Shown here: piece by piece, positions 47,501 to 55,348 of the stretch
How positions within the stretch are numbered: position 1 is the first letter of the stretch
How the letters are laid out: each line of letters starts with the position of its first letter
Assembly (NCBI RefSeq): GCF_900155965.1
Contig: NZ_FTMG01000003.1
Span: forward strand, 434,001-498,000
Direction of reading: 5' to 3'
Source of the DNA: Mucilaginibacter lappiensis
GTDB taxonomy: Bacteria > Bacteroidota > Bacteroidia > Sphingobacteriales > Sphingobacteriaceae
DNA length: 64,000 nt
Made by a program: the position numbers and the translations under genes
The notes under the pieces: model-generated
What the model was told of the DNA's origin: nothing
The model's input: only the letters and a program-made list of their open reading frames with translations
Databases searched by the model: none

Positions 47501-47534
47501 CAAAAAGCGCCTTTCATTTTCATGAAAGGCGCTT
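47501..47534 (-). terminator. Terminator for the decayed gene to its right
   Basis: AAGCGCCTTTCAT (47505-47517) and ATGAAAGGCGCTT (47522-47534), a perfect 13-bp stem with a 4-base loop, followed by a T-run when read on the minus strand. Confidence 0.85.
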
Positions 47535-47543
47535 GGGGTGGAT

Positions 47544-47570
47544 AACGGTGCAAAATCCGCACCGTTTTGT
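47544..47570 (+). terminator. Hairpin with T-rich tail
   Basis: AACGGTGC (47544-47551) and GCACCGTT (47559-47566), then TTGT. It could end a plus-strand transcript, but no plus-strand gene lies upstream. Confidence 0.4.
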
Positions 47571-47888
47571 TGATGAATTGGTTGAAATAGGCGGTTTTGC
47601 AAAAATTCTTGATCGAGATGATGCCTAAAGAAATATTAATATCGGGTCAGCGATTTTTTTCTGCTCAGTCATGTATCCCATGCTCAGATTTCGATGTATT
47701 TTAAATTAGGAGTTCGTATACTCAGCTTTATTTTCGTAAGTGTCGTAGACGCCATCACACCTTCAGCGGGCGCAGGGCAACAAGCGGGTTATATTTTGTC
47801 TATACCAATCATCTTGCAATTGCCATTTCATGACAGCGATGTTTTTACACGCTTTCGGTTAAACCACGCCGTATCTATTTAAAGCCGT

Positions 47889-48585
47889 CTATTTTTGGGG
47901 TACCGGAAGCCGTGTAATGGTAAATGTGGGTTTCGATAATTTATACAATAAGGTCAAATATCGGCTCAGTATTTCTTGATCGGCCGCACTGATAGTCTGA
48001 AAATCTTCTTTGAAATATTTGAGTCGTTCCAAGGTTATGGTATTCTTGCTTAAAGCTACCTCGAACAACAAACCCATCATCTGTTCAGCACCTTGCCTTT
48101 GCTCTGTACCGCTCAATGTGTTATAACGTGTATATTCCTTTTCGACAACGGTTATATTTTTTCACTATTAGTTTTAAACGCATGGTCTACATCGGATTTG
48201 GTATAATAATGCGTTTGATCGGCATAAATGGTGTCCTCATACAAAGCCACGGGACGCGAAGTAAAGGTGGTGTCCAGGCTTGGTAATCGCACATAGTGTA
48301 TCAGAATAATCTAATTTTTATCATCGATTATTTTGGCTTCTTCCGTCGCCCCAAAGGAAGTTATCGGGTGTTTAAAGCGACAATTGCGAATAGCATATTC
48401 CGAAAATAGAGAGTCCTTGATGACGGGATCGAATCGGCTATAACCGCAAATTAAAATTCTTTTCCCATTCAACCAATACTCCCTTTTACTTTGACCGCTT
48501 TTACAGGAACAACCCGAAGTCTCTATCGATAATTGGGCCATTACACTATGAAAATTCATGGTAAAAAAACCAAACGTTGTATCAT
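47889..48585 (-). pseudogene. Decayed gene for a secreted protein of unknown family
   Basis: Fragments on the minus strand join into one protein if two or three lesions are repaired. The left part (to 48311) reads '...SEYAIRNCRFKHPITSFGAT' and 'EEAKIIDDKN', then an in-frame TAG at 48311-48313. The same frame goes on with 'IILIHYVRLPSLDTTF', 'ALYEDTIYADQTHYYTKSDV' and 'DHAFKTNSEK'. A six-base homopolymer at 48157-48162 then shifts the frame; one extra base would restore 'NITVVEKEYTRYNTL' and run into the intact 75-aa end finishing 'ITRLPVPQK'. A seven-base run at 48563-48569 may also hide an N-terminal signal peptide start at 48585. No family was recognised. Confidence 0.6.
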
Positions 48586-49015
48586 GCTATAATAAATAAT
48601 TCTATCAACGCCAATCTTCTAACCATGTCGGCGGTTTAATGATCAATTAAGTCAGTGAAAATAATTTAAGCCAGCTTTCCAATACTAGTGCGAGAAACAG
48701 GTTACTTATTGCTGTAAAAAGTAATCTCACCTTCAAAACCGCTTCAAAAAGTCGCTTCAGTATGAAAGCACAAAGAAAAACGGTCAAAATTAATTAATAT
48801 AACATGCAGGGTTAAGCGCCTCACATAAACTTAATAATGTTGTAGCTAATTACTTACAACGTATTTCAAGTTGTCAAATCCCCCTTCTCTCCATTTTCTA
48901 TCGTTCACTACAATCTCCATACTTCACTTAGCCTCTACTTTAAAAGATCCCTTTACCGCTATCCAATCTCTTTGCCCTACCTAAACCGGGGTATCCTTAA
49001 CATTCCTGTATGGCA
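48586..49015. other. 430-bp intergenic region, no gene seen
   Basis: AT-rich spacer between the decayed gene's 5' end and the 3' end of the HlyD gene. No open frame, hairpin terminator or RNA was recognised. Confidence 0.4.
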
Positions 49016-50341
49016 TTATTTTACATTATATTTAAGGTTTCCAAATAACCGTTCAATTAACTTCTTTTTATGAGTGATAATTTCGGCTGTTCCCTTTGCT
49101 TCAAAGTGAAAATTCAGAATTGATCCATAATTTGTTTTCAACCCGTTAGGAAATTCAAGCGTTACCATATACGTATTCATCTGTTGCAGACTGTTTAGCG
49201 GAGGAGTCTGTTTATTTGTGACGGCAGATATACGTCTCACAACCCCATGAATTGATCCATATTCTTCGTATGGATAATCATCCAATTTTACAATAACCTC
49301 TTGCCCTACATGCACTTTACCAGCCCCTTGGTTAGGTAAGAGCATTTGTCCTATTATACTACTCCCTTTTGGTATGACAGAAAAGATTTCTTGTCCGGTT
49401 TGTATGTAATCCCCATTTTTCCAAAAACTCAAGAATTCTATTTTTCCATTAACAGGAGAGATAAAAACATATTTATGTTCCCATTGACGTATACTTTCCC
49501 GTATCTCATAATAAGAATTTAATAAATCAACCTGTAGTTGCCTATCCTTTTCGAATCGCTGAATAACAAGCTGCTGAATTTTATTGTCTGCATCTTCAAT
49601 ACCATATCGATTATTTGACAATTGAACATTTAAGGATTTAAACTCTTGTTCACTGTTTATTAAAGACATTTTGGATTTCTCAAACTCTGCAATTGTGGTT
49701 ACTTTTTCTCCAAACAAAATCGAATCTCTTTTATATGACTTGAGCGCGAGATCATATTTATTTTTTAACCGTGCATATTCTTCACATAATTCATTGTAGG
49801 ATTGTCTTTGACTTACCGTAAGTTTTTTCAAGATATCTTTTTGTTTATCAAAAAGCTTTTCGTGGTAATAGTCAAGGTACTGGTATAAGTTATTTAAAAA
49901 GGTATAATAAACATTACTCATTTCACCCAATGAGACATTCTCTGGGAAAAAATGACGATATGCATTATAATCAGGAGCATGAATTTCTATTTTTTTTAAC
50001 AATTTATCTATCAATATCACATCTTTTGTGTCTGCCGCATTATGCAATACCGCGATATATTCATCTGCATTTATTGTTCCATCATTGTCATGCAATAATT
50101 GTATGCGCCCGGAACCGGGTGAAGTTAAACGTATAGGTGCCTGACGTGTTGTAACCGTAACTTGTCCAGAAAGTACTTCGGGATATTTTATCAAAAAGCC
50201 AAATGCAAACAATAAGCATGTTAAACCCAAAACAATCAGAAGAACGTAAAAACCAAATCGAGTAGGCATGCGTTCAATAATAGCTGTCACTTCTTCTGTA
50301 CGTTCGCTGTTTAGTGTTTTATCTATTGAAGTATCAGGCAT
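49016..50341 (-). CDS. HlyD-family membrane fusion protein of a type I-like export system
   Basis: A 441-aa protein: a short cytoplasmic N-terminus, one membrane helix (about residues 32-54, FGFYVLLIVLGLTCLLFAFG), a beta-barrel/lipoyl start 'RQAPIRLTSPGSGRIQLLHDNDGTINADEYIAVLH', a long coiled-coil (about 130-260), and the returning 'YVFISPVNGKIEFLSFWKNGDYIQTGQEIFSVIP'. It is the partner that connects the ABC exporter to the outer membrane. It overlaps the PCAT gene by 8 bp. No outer-membrane TolC gene is in the cluster. Confidence 0.92.
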   Translation of the reverse strand: MPDTSIDKTLNSERTEEVTAIIERMPTRFGFYVLLIVLGLTCLLFAFGFLIKYPEVLSGQVTVTTRQAPIRLTSPGSGRIQLLHDNDGTINADEYIAVLHNAADTKDVILIDKLLKKIEIHAPDYNAYRHFFPENVSLGEMSNVYYTFLNNLYQYLDYYHEKLFDKQKDILKKLTVSQRQSYNELCEEYARLKNKYDLALKSYKRDSILFGEKVTTIAEFEKSKMSLINSEQEFKSLNVQLSNNRYGIEDADNKIQQLVIQRFEKDRQLQVDLLNSYYEIRESIRQWEHKYVFISPVNGKIEFLSFWKNGDYIQTGQEIFSVIPKGSSIIGQMLLPNQGAGKVHVGQEVIVKLDDYPYEEYGSIHGVVRRISAVTNKQTPPLNSLQQMNTYMVTLEFPNGLKTNYGSILNFHFEAKGTAEIITHKKKLIERLFGNLKYNVK

Positions 50342-52526
50342 ACATATTTTCTCCCATTTGGGTTTTTACCAACTGATGATAATGTCCGTTTTCATTTTTC
50401 AATAATGTATCATGATCGCCTAACTCTACAATCATGCCGTTCCGTAAAACTATAATCTGGTCGGCTTTACGAATAGTGCTGAGCCTATGGGCTACTACTA
50501 TCACTGTTTTATTTTTAAAAATATTTTCAAGGGCACTCACTATTTTTTGTTCATTGATACTGTCAAGCGCATTTGTTGCCTCATCAAAGAATAGATAATC
50601 CGGGTTTTTATATAATGCTCTTGCTATTAAAACCCGCTGCTTCTGTCCTCCACTCAATCCTCTGCCCTGCTCGCCCATCTTTGTCTGATAGCCCAAGGGA
50701 AGCTGTTCAATCTCCTGCGCAATATTTGCTGTCACAATAGCATTTTTTAATCTTTCGTGATTTATTTTTTCATCACCTAATACAATATTGTTGATGATCG
50801 TATCATTAAATATTTTCCCATCCTGCATTACCGCCCCACAGTTATCCCGCCATTGTTTCAGACTGATATTGTTGATATTCATATTACCCATCATAATTTC
50901 TCCGAAGCTGGGCTTGTATAATCTAAGTAATAGTTTAAGTAATGTAGATTTCCCGCCACCACTATCACCAACAATTGCGGTCACTTTCCCGCTAGGAATT
51001 TTTAAATGAATATTTTTTAATATCATCGATCCATTGGGAGCATATTGGAAAGAAACATTTTTTAAAATCAAACTTTTATCTTCCGGGTAATCAATATTAT
51101 TATCCCCGGTCCCTTCATCTTCATCTTTCAATTGATGAATTTCATTTAGTCTTAAGAAACTTATTTTGGCAAATTGTGCAGATATAATAAATTGAATAAA
51201 TTGCATAACAGGAGCAGTGAGCATGCCAATAATAAATTGTGTTGATATCATCACACCAAATGTGATCTCCCCATTTATCACTGCTTTTGCACAATAAAAA
51301 GTAATCAGAAGGTTTTTTAAATTATCGATAAACTGAGCACCCTGGGTTTGGAAATTATTAATCGATAAAACGGACGAATTTACCTTATAAAGCCGCGCTT
51401 GTATATTTTCCCATTTCCAGCGTTTACTCTTCTCATAATTATTGATCTTTATATCCTGAATGCCTTCTATAGTCTCGACCCAATAGCTTTGATTCTTACT
51501 GTTCAATTCAAAGTATTCCCAATCCAATTTTTTCCTTATATTAAGGAATAAAAAGACCCAGCCGACATATAGAATACTCCCAATTAGAAATATAAAAAAT
51601 ATTGCAGTATTATAGACGAGTAAAATAGCAGCGAAAATCCCGAATGTGAGCAAAGAAAAGATGAGGTTTATGGAGTTATTCATGATAAAACTCCTGATGC
51701 GTTCATGGTCATTGGCCCGCTGCAAAATATCTCCGGTCGATTTTGTTTCAAAAAATGAAATAGGCAGTTTCATTATTTTTATCAGGTAATCTGATATCAG
51801 AGCAATATTTAATCTTGAGGTTATATGCATCAAAATCCAGTCTCTGACAACATTACAAAGCATTACGCTGACGACAATGGCCACATTGGCTATTAAAACC
51901 AAATTGATAAAATTTATATCATGTGTTTGAATACCAACGTCAATAACTGCTTTTGAAATAAAAGGTAAAAAACCTTGAAGCACCGTAACTAGCAGCATGA
52001 CCGAAAAAAGTGTAATCAGGCTTTTTTTGTAAGGACGGAAATAACCGAGAATATTCTGTAACGTTTTTCCTCTTTCTAATTTCTCGTCAGCTTCCCGTTG
52101 TTTAAAATCAGCCTGGGGTTCAATGGCAAGTACTACGCCTAATTGCTCATTTGCTTTATACCATCCATTGATAAATTGCTGATGAGCATATTTTAAAAGC
52201 CCTTTTGCCGGGTCAGAAACAAAAATGTTTTTTGATGTGGTTTTGTATACCACAATAAAATGACTATCATCCCAATGTATGATACAGGGCAGGGGCACAC
52301 GTTGCAGTAAATTGATGTCTGCCTTTACAGAAAGGGTGCGCAGACCAATTTGTTCAGCGGCATGGCTAAGGTCCAGAATTGACACTCCTTCTCTTGTAAT
52401 ACCACATTTATCCCGCAGATATTGCAAACTGTAAAACTTACCATAATGCTTGGCTATAATCTTTAAGCAGGCCGGTCCACAATCCATTATATCAAGCTGA
52501 CGCTCATTGGGGAAAGCTTTTAGCAT
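50334..52526 (-). CDS. Peptidase-containing ABC exporter (C39 peptidase, PCAT)
   Basis: A 730-aa exporter with three parts. Residues 1-130 are a C39 peptidase: 'RQLDIMDCGPACL' (Gln10, Cys16), 'HWDDSHFIVV' (His89) and 'FVSDPAKG' (Asp105), the catalytic set that cuts after a double glycine. Residues about 165-460 hold six membrane helices. The nucleotide-binding domain shows 'GDSGGGKSTLLKLLL' (Walker A), 'LSGGQKQRVLIARAL' and 'YLFFDEATNALDS' (Walker B). It is expected to remove a GG leader and export the mature cargo; the cargo candidate with SILGG is encoded just upstream. Confidence 0.95.
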   Translation of the reverse strand: MLKAFPNERQLDIMDCGPACLKIIAKHYGKFYSLQYLRDKCGITREGVSILDLSHAAEQIGLRTLSVKADINLLQRVPLPCIIHWDDSHFIVVYKTTSKNIFVSDPAKGLLKYAHQQFINGWYKANEQLGVVLAIEPQADFKQREADEKLERGKTLQNILGYFRPYKKSLITLFSVMLLVTVLQGFLPFISKAVIDVGIQTHDINFINLVLIANVAIVVSVMLCNVVRDWILMHITSRLNIALISDYLIKIMKLPISFFETKSTGDILQRANDHERIRSFIMNNSINLIFSLLTFGIFAAILLVYNTAIFFIFLIGSILYVGWVFLFLNIRKKLDWEYFELNSKNQSYWVETIEGIQDIKINNYEKSKRWKWENIQARLYKVNSSVLSINNFQTQGAQFIDNLKNLLITFYCAKAVINGEITFGVMISTQFIIGMLTAPVMQFIQFIISAQFAKISFLRLNEIHQLKDEDEGTGDNNIDYPEDKSLILKNVSFQYAPNGSMILKNIHLKIPSGKVTAIVGDSGGGKSTLLKLLLRLYKPSFGEIMMGNMNINNISLKQWRDNCGAVMQDGKIFNDTIINNIVLGDEKINHERLKNAIVTANIAQEIEQLPLGYQTKMGEQGRGLSGGQKQRVLIARALYKNPDYLFFDEATNALDSINEQKIVSALENIFKNKTVIVVAHRLSTIRKADQIIVLRNGMIVELGDHDTLLKNENGHYHQLVKTQMGENMYA

Positions 52527-52559
52527 ATTATTAATGATAAAGGGGATAAATGACGATCA

Positions 52560-53156
52560 TTATTTAAACTTCAGGGAGCTTAAATTATTCGCATAAGCGG
52601 AATGAATTAAACCATTTCTCTCATCCGAAAGATAAATGCAATAAGCATCTCCAAAATTATTTTTATGTAAAGCCACGACTAAACAATACTTATAATTTTG
52701 ACCGAATTCTTTATTTAAATTAATAAAAGTAAACGCAGCCCAATCTGCCTGAAAATTATTTTTTGTCTGTTCCTCATTGATCGTAGTAAAATTTGCGGGA
52801 GGGCTACTCGATATATTCTTCAACAGCGAGTAGAAATAGGCTAAGTACGATGTATTGGGATCAATAAATACATCACCTGGCTTTTTGTTTTTCACGAGTT
52901 CATTATAGGATTTCAATTGCGTGTCCAATGGATTGACAATATATCTAACCTCTACGTTTTTATTAACATGTTTAACAGCATACTCATAAAGTACCTGTTT
53001 ATTGGAAATAACAGGTATGGCGACAAAACTATCGGGGCGATTAAATAGCATATTTGCCTTCATTAACCGATCATTAAATGCCCTTGAAAAGGTGTCCTGC
53101 CCCTCGGCTTTAAAAATCGTGAAAATACATATAAGAATTAGGGTTATTTTTTTCAT
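52560..53156 (-). CDS. Small secreted protein of the export cluster, unknown function
   Basis: A 198-aa protein with a signal peptide (MKKITLILICIFTIFKAEGQ). The mature part is alpha/beta with a C-terminal strand set 'YCLVVALHKNNFGDAYCIYLSDE'. This resembles the C-terminus of the upstream neighbour 'YCQVILLHKKDRADIWIYYWYND', so the two are distant paralogues. It ends 33 bp before the PCAT gene, in the same operon. No known family was recognised. It may be an immunity, chaperone or surface-anchoring protein for the leader protein (guess). Confidence 0.75.
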   Translation of the reverse strand: MKKITLILICIFTIFKAEGQDTFSRAFNDRLMKANMLFNRPDSFVAIPVISNKQVLYEYAVKHVNKNVEVRYIVNPLDTQLKSYNELVKNKKPGDVFIDPNTSYLAYFYSLLKNISSSPPANFTTINEEQTKNNFQADWAAFTFINLNKEFGQNYKYCLVVALHKNNFGDAYCIYLSDERNGLIHSAYANNLSSLKFK

Positions 53157-53209
53157 TAAACTTGCTGGCGATTGAGTTTAAACGATAAACTTTTACTTTA
53201 TATAGAATC

Positions 53210-53806
53210 TTACTCCACAAACTTTAAAATACCCTTGGTTTGCCTTATTGCGCTTTCCAATTTGGGTTTATTGCCATCGTTATACCAGTAATATATCCAA
53301 ATGTCTGCCCGATCTTTTTTGTGCAATAAAATTACCTGGCAATATGGATACTTGTTTTTATACGGGTTATTATTTCTGAGCTTAAAAGACAAAGCATTAT
53401 CGGCATTAAATATTTTTTTCGACTCCGCGTCAGCGTAAAATTCAAGCTTATTTTCCTTCACATCTGCTTCGGTCTGAGCGGCTTGTAAAAAATCAAGGTT
53501 TTTACTAAAAGTATTTGAAGGAGAAACACGTTGTTTAAGAGAATCGTTTACATGTGATAAATCCAGTATAGTAAAATTGATAACCATGCTGTCACTGGTG
53601 GATTGTAGTTCATAAAAAAAAGAATTAAGTAACATTGAATTACCGGGGCGATAATAGCTATCGCAATCCACCACAGTAAAACCTTTAGGCGGGGTGAAGT
53701 TAATTTTAAGGCTTTTTGCATAGCCAGGAAAATTCTTTATATTTTGACAGAAAGATATTGTGTGGACTAAAAAAAATAACAATAAGCAAAGAAGTGTTTT
53801 TTTCAT
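53210..53806 (-). CDS. Small secreted protein of the export cluster, unknown function (paralogue)
   Basis: The start at the ATG at 53806 gives a signal peptide (MKKTLLCLLLFFLVHTISFC); the frame is open to 53866 but the extra residues precede no signal. The 198-aa protein carries 'NFTPPKGFTVVDCDSYYRPGN', 'NSFFYELQSTSDSMVINFTI' and a C-terminal 'YPYCQVILLHKKDRADIWIY' that pairs with the next gene. It sits between the leader-protein gene and its paralogue. The function is unknown. Confidence 0.7.
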   Translation of the reverse strand: MKKTLLCLLLFFLVHTISFCQNIKNFPGYAKSLKINFTPPKGFTVVDCDSYYRPGNSMLLNSFFYELQSTSDSMVINFTILDLSHVNDSLKQRVSPSNTFSKNLDFLQAAQTEADVKENKLEFYADAESKKIFNADNALSFKLRNNNPYKNKYPYCQVILLHKKDRADIWIYYWYNDGNKPKLESAIRQTKGILKFVE

Positions 53807-53862
53807 TTGAGTTGGATGGTAAATGGCAGGCATAAATAAATTTTTGCCTGCCATTAATATTA

Positions 53863-54375
53863 TCAATCTGGAATTTTACCATATATGGCTTCAGCATATC
53901 CTCCGTAACCAACTTGAGAAGATGATAAAACTATTGTGGAGTTATGGTTAGAGGTGTCTATCCCGATGTAGTTCCCTGTATTGGAATCATAATAAGTTAA
54001 GGTAATTGCATGACTAATCCCCGGGGAGGTTTGATAGTCAGTAGATACAGATACGCCACTCTGAACCATGCTTCCTATTTGGCTATTATCAATATGGCTG
54101 GCATTAAATAAAGTGCTTGTAAAAGCCGTTGCCTGCGCAGCTGAAACATTATTATGAGCCCCGGCTCCGTATGCTTGATCGAACTGTGCTTCAAGACCAG
54201 TTAACGTGTAATTAGTACCGTACTGGCCGCTGTAGTAAAGCATATTATCAAAATAACAATGGGGAAGGGTAGTCATGACCCCTGTACCGCCTAAAATTGA
54301 TCTTTGATCTAGTTGACGTACAACTTGCGCCTCTGTTTCTAACTGCTGTAGATTCAGCTTTTTTAGTGTTCTCAT
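53863..54375 (-). CDS. Double-glycine leader protein, candidate PCAT cargo with papain-like triad
   Basis: A 170-aa protein. Residues 1-30 (MRTLKKLNLQQLE...QRSILGG) match the Bacteroidota GG-leader pattern 'LKKLNLxxLE' and end in SILGG, the expected cut site for the C39 domain of the PCAT. The mature part has only one cysteine, Cys40 ('TLPHCYFDN'), then 'GISHAITLTYYDSNTGNYIGIDTSNHN' with His122 and Asp140. This Cys...His...Asp order and spacing fits a papain/C39-like fold. It is first in an operon with two small secreted proteins, PCAT and HlyD. A large inactive bacteriocin-like protein is the main alternative. Confidence 0.75.
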   Translation of the reverse strand: MRTLKKLNLQQLETEAQVVRQLDQRSILGGTGVMTTLPHCYFDNMLYYSGQYGTNYTLTGLEAQFDQAYGAGAHNNVSAAQATAFTSTLFNASHIDNSQIGSMVQSGVSVSTDYQTSPGISHAITLTYYDSNTGNYIGIDTSNHNSTIVLSSSQVGYGGYAEAIYGKIPD

Positions 54376-54940
54376 TATTTTAGAGTTAAGGTTGAAAATA
54401 TTTTTCTTTAAAACTATTATTTTAAAATACGATATAAGGCTAATAAGTTATTACAATTTCTCATATTTTATTCCGATTTGACATATTGCAGATTTACTGT
54501 AAGGCACACGATTAGGTAATTCATGTGCAATGCTACAATTACCATTATACTTTATGAAATAAGTATTTCAAAAAATGATTATCAGACTTGATGACAGGCG
54601 CTGCTACTTTTTATTTTAGTAATGATGTCTAAAACAATATAAGTATTCTCGTTTTACATAAACTTATTCCTAATTGGCATAGCAAAAAATTGAATATCAA
54701 CTCATAGCATCTTTTCTACCCATCAATTTAACTGATCATCACCTATATTATGATTCCAGATAATAATTATCGGAACACACCAACATAAAAACAGCGATCT
54801 ATTCCTATCTTCTGATTAACAATTACTTAAATAATTTCTTACGCAAACGTTTGTGTAATTTAAAAATAGCGTATACATATTTTTAATATCTATTTTTGAT
54901 ATAAGCAGATATGATTTACGCATCAAAATGATTAGAATTT
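54376..54940. other. 565-bp divergent control region of the export cluster
   Basis: AT-rich DNA between the leader-protein gene and the XRE regulator gene, so it carries the promoters for both arms. The only strong element seen is the 20-bp palindrome at 54839-54858; a TAnnTTTG-like box is present at 54891-54898 without a matching -33 box. No gene was seen. Confidence 0.5.
54839..54858. promoter_or_regulatory. 20-bp palindrome upstream of the XRE regulator
   Basis: TTACGCAAACGTTTGTGTAA is a palindrome with one mismatch and the centre AAACGTTT found in LacI-type operators. It lies 83 bp before the XRE start. It shares its core with the palindrome before the GH29 operon at 23732. Confidence 0.55.
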
Positions 54941-55291
54941 ATGTTTATTGTAAACACCAGCAGAGTTAAAGAGCTACGTAAACAAAAACAGTTATCACAA
55001 CAAAATCTTGCAGACGCCCTTTGTATTGAGCAGGCTACTTATAATAAATTAGAAAACGGAAAATCTCATCCTAGCGCAGACCTTCTTTTCCGCCTTGCAA
55101 AAAAATTAGATGTGAAAGTAAATGAATTAATGATGGAAATAAATGGTGTCACGATCATTAAGGGAAATAACCATGAGGTTCAAATAACCGATTTGGTTTC
55201 ACTACCTACTGATAAACTAAAGCTGTTGCAAATACAATTACAACAAAGTTTACAGTTGATCCAGGCATTAAATGAAATGCAGACCAATTAA
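54941..55291 (+). CDS. XRE-family (Cro/CI HTH) transcriptional regulator
   Basis: A 116-aa protein with 'RVKELRKQKQLSQQNLADALCIEQATYNKLENGKSHPSADLLFRLAKKLDVKVNELM', a textbook HTH_3 domain, and a C-terminal coiled tail (about residues 88-116) rich in Leu and Gln that may dimerise. It is first in the right-hand unit, divergent from the leader-protein operon, and is the natural regulator of both. Confidence 0.88.
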   Translation: MFIVNTSRVKELRKQKQLSQQNLADALCIEQATYNKLENGKSHPSADLLFRLAKKLDVKVNELMMEINGVTIIKGNNHEVQITDLVSLPTDKLKLLQIQLQQSLQLIQALNEMQTN

Positions 55292-55348
55292 CAATCAGGT
55301 AGCGTAGGTTTATTTAAAAGTCCTGTTTATAGATATAACCCATTTCAA

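Noticed and set aside
47694..47882. A 62-codon plus-strand frame
   Set aside because: No start context or family; it lies in a gene-poor decayed area.
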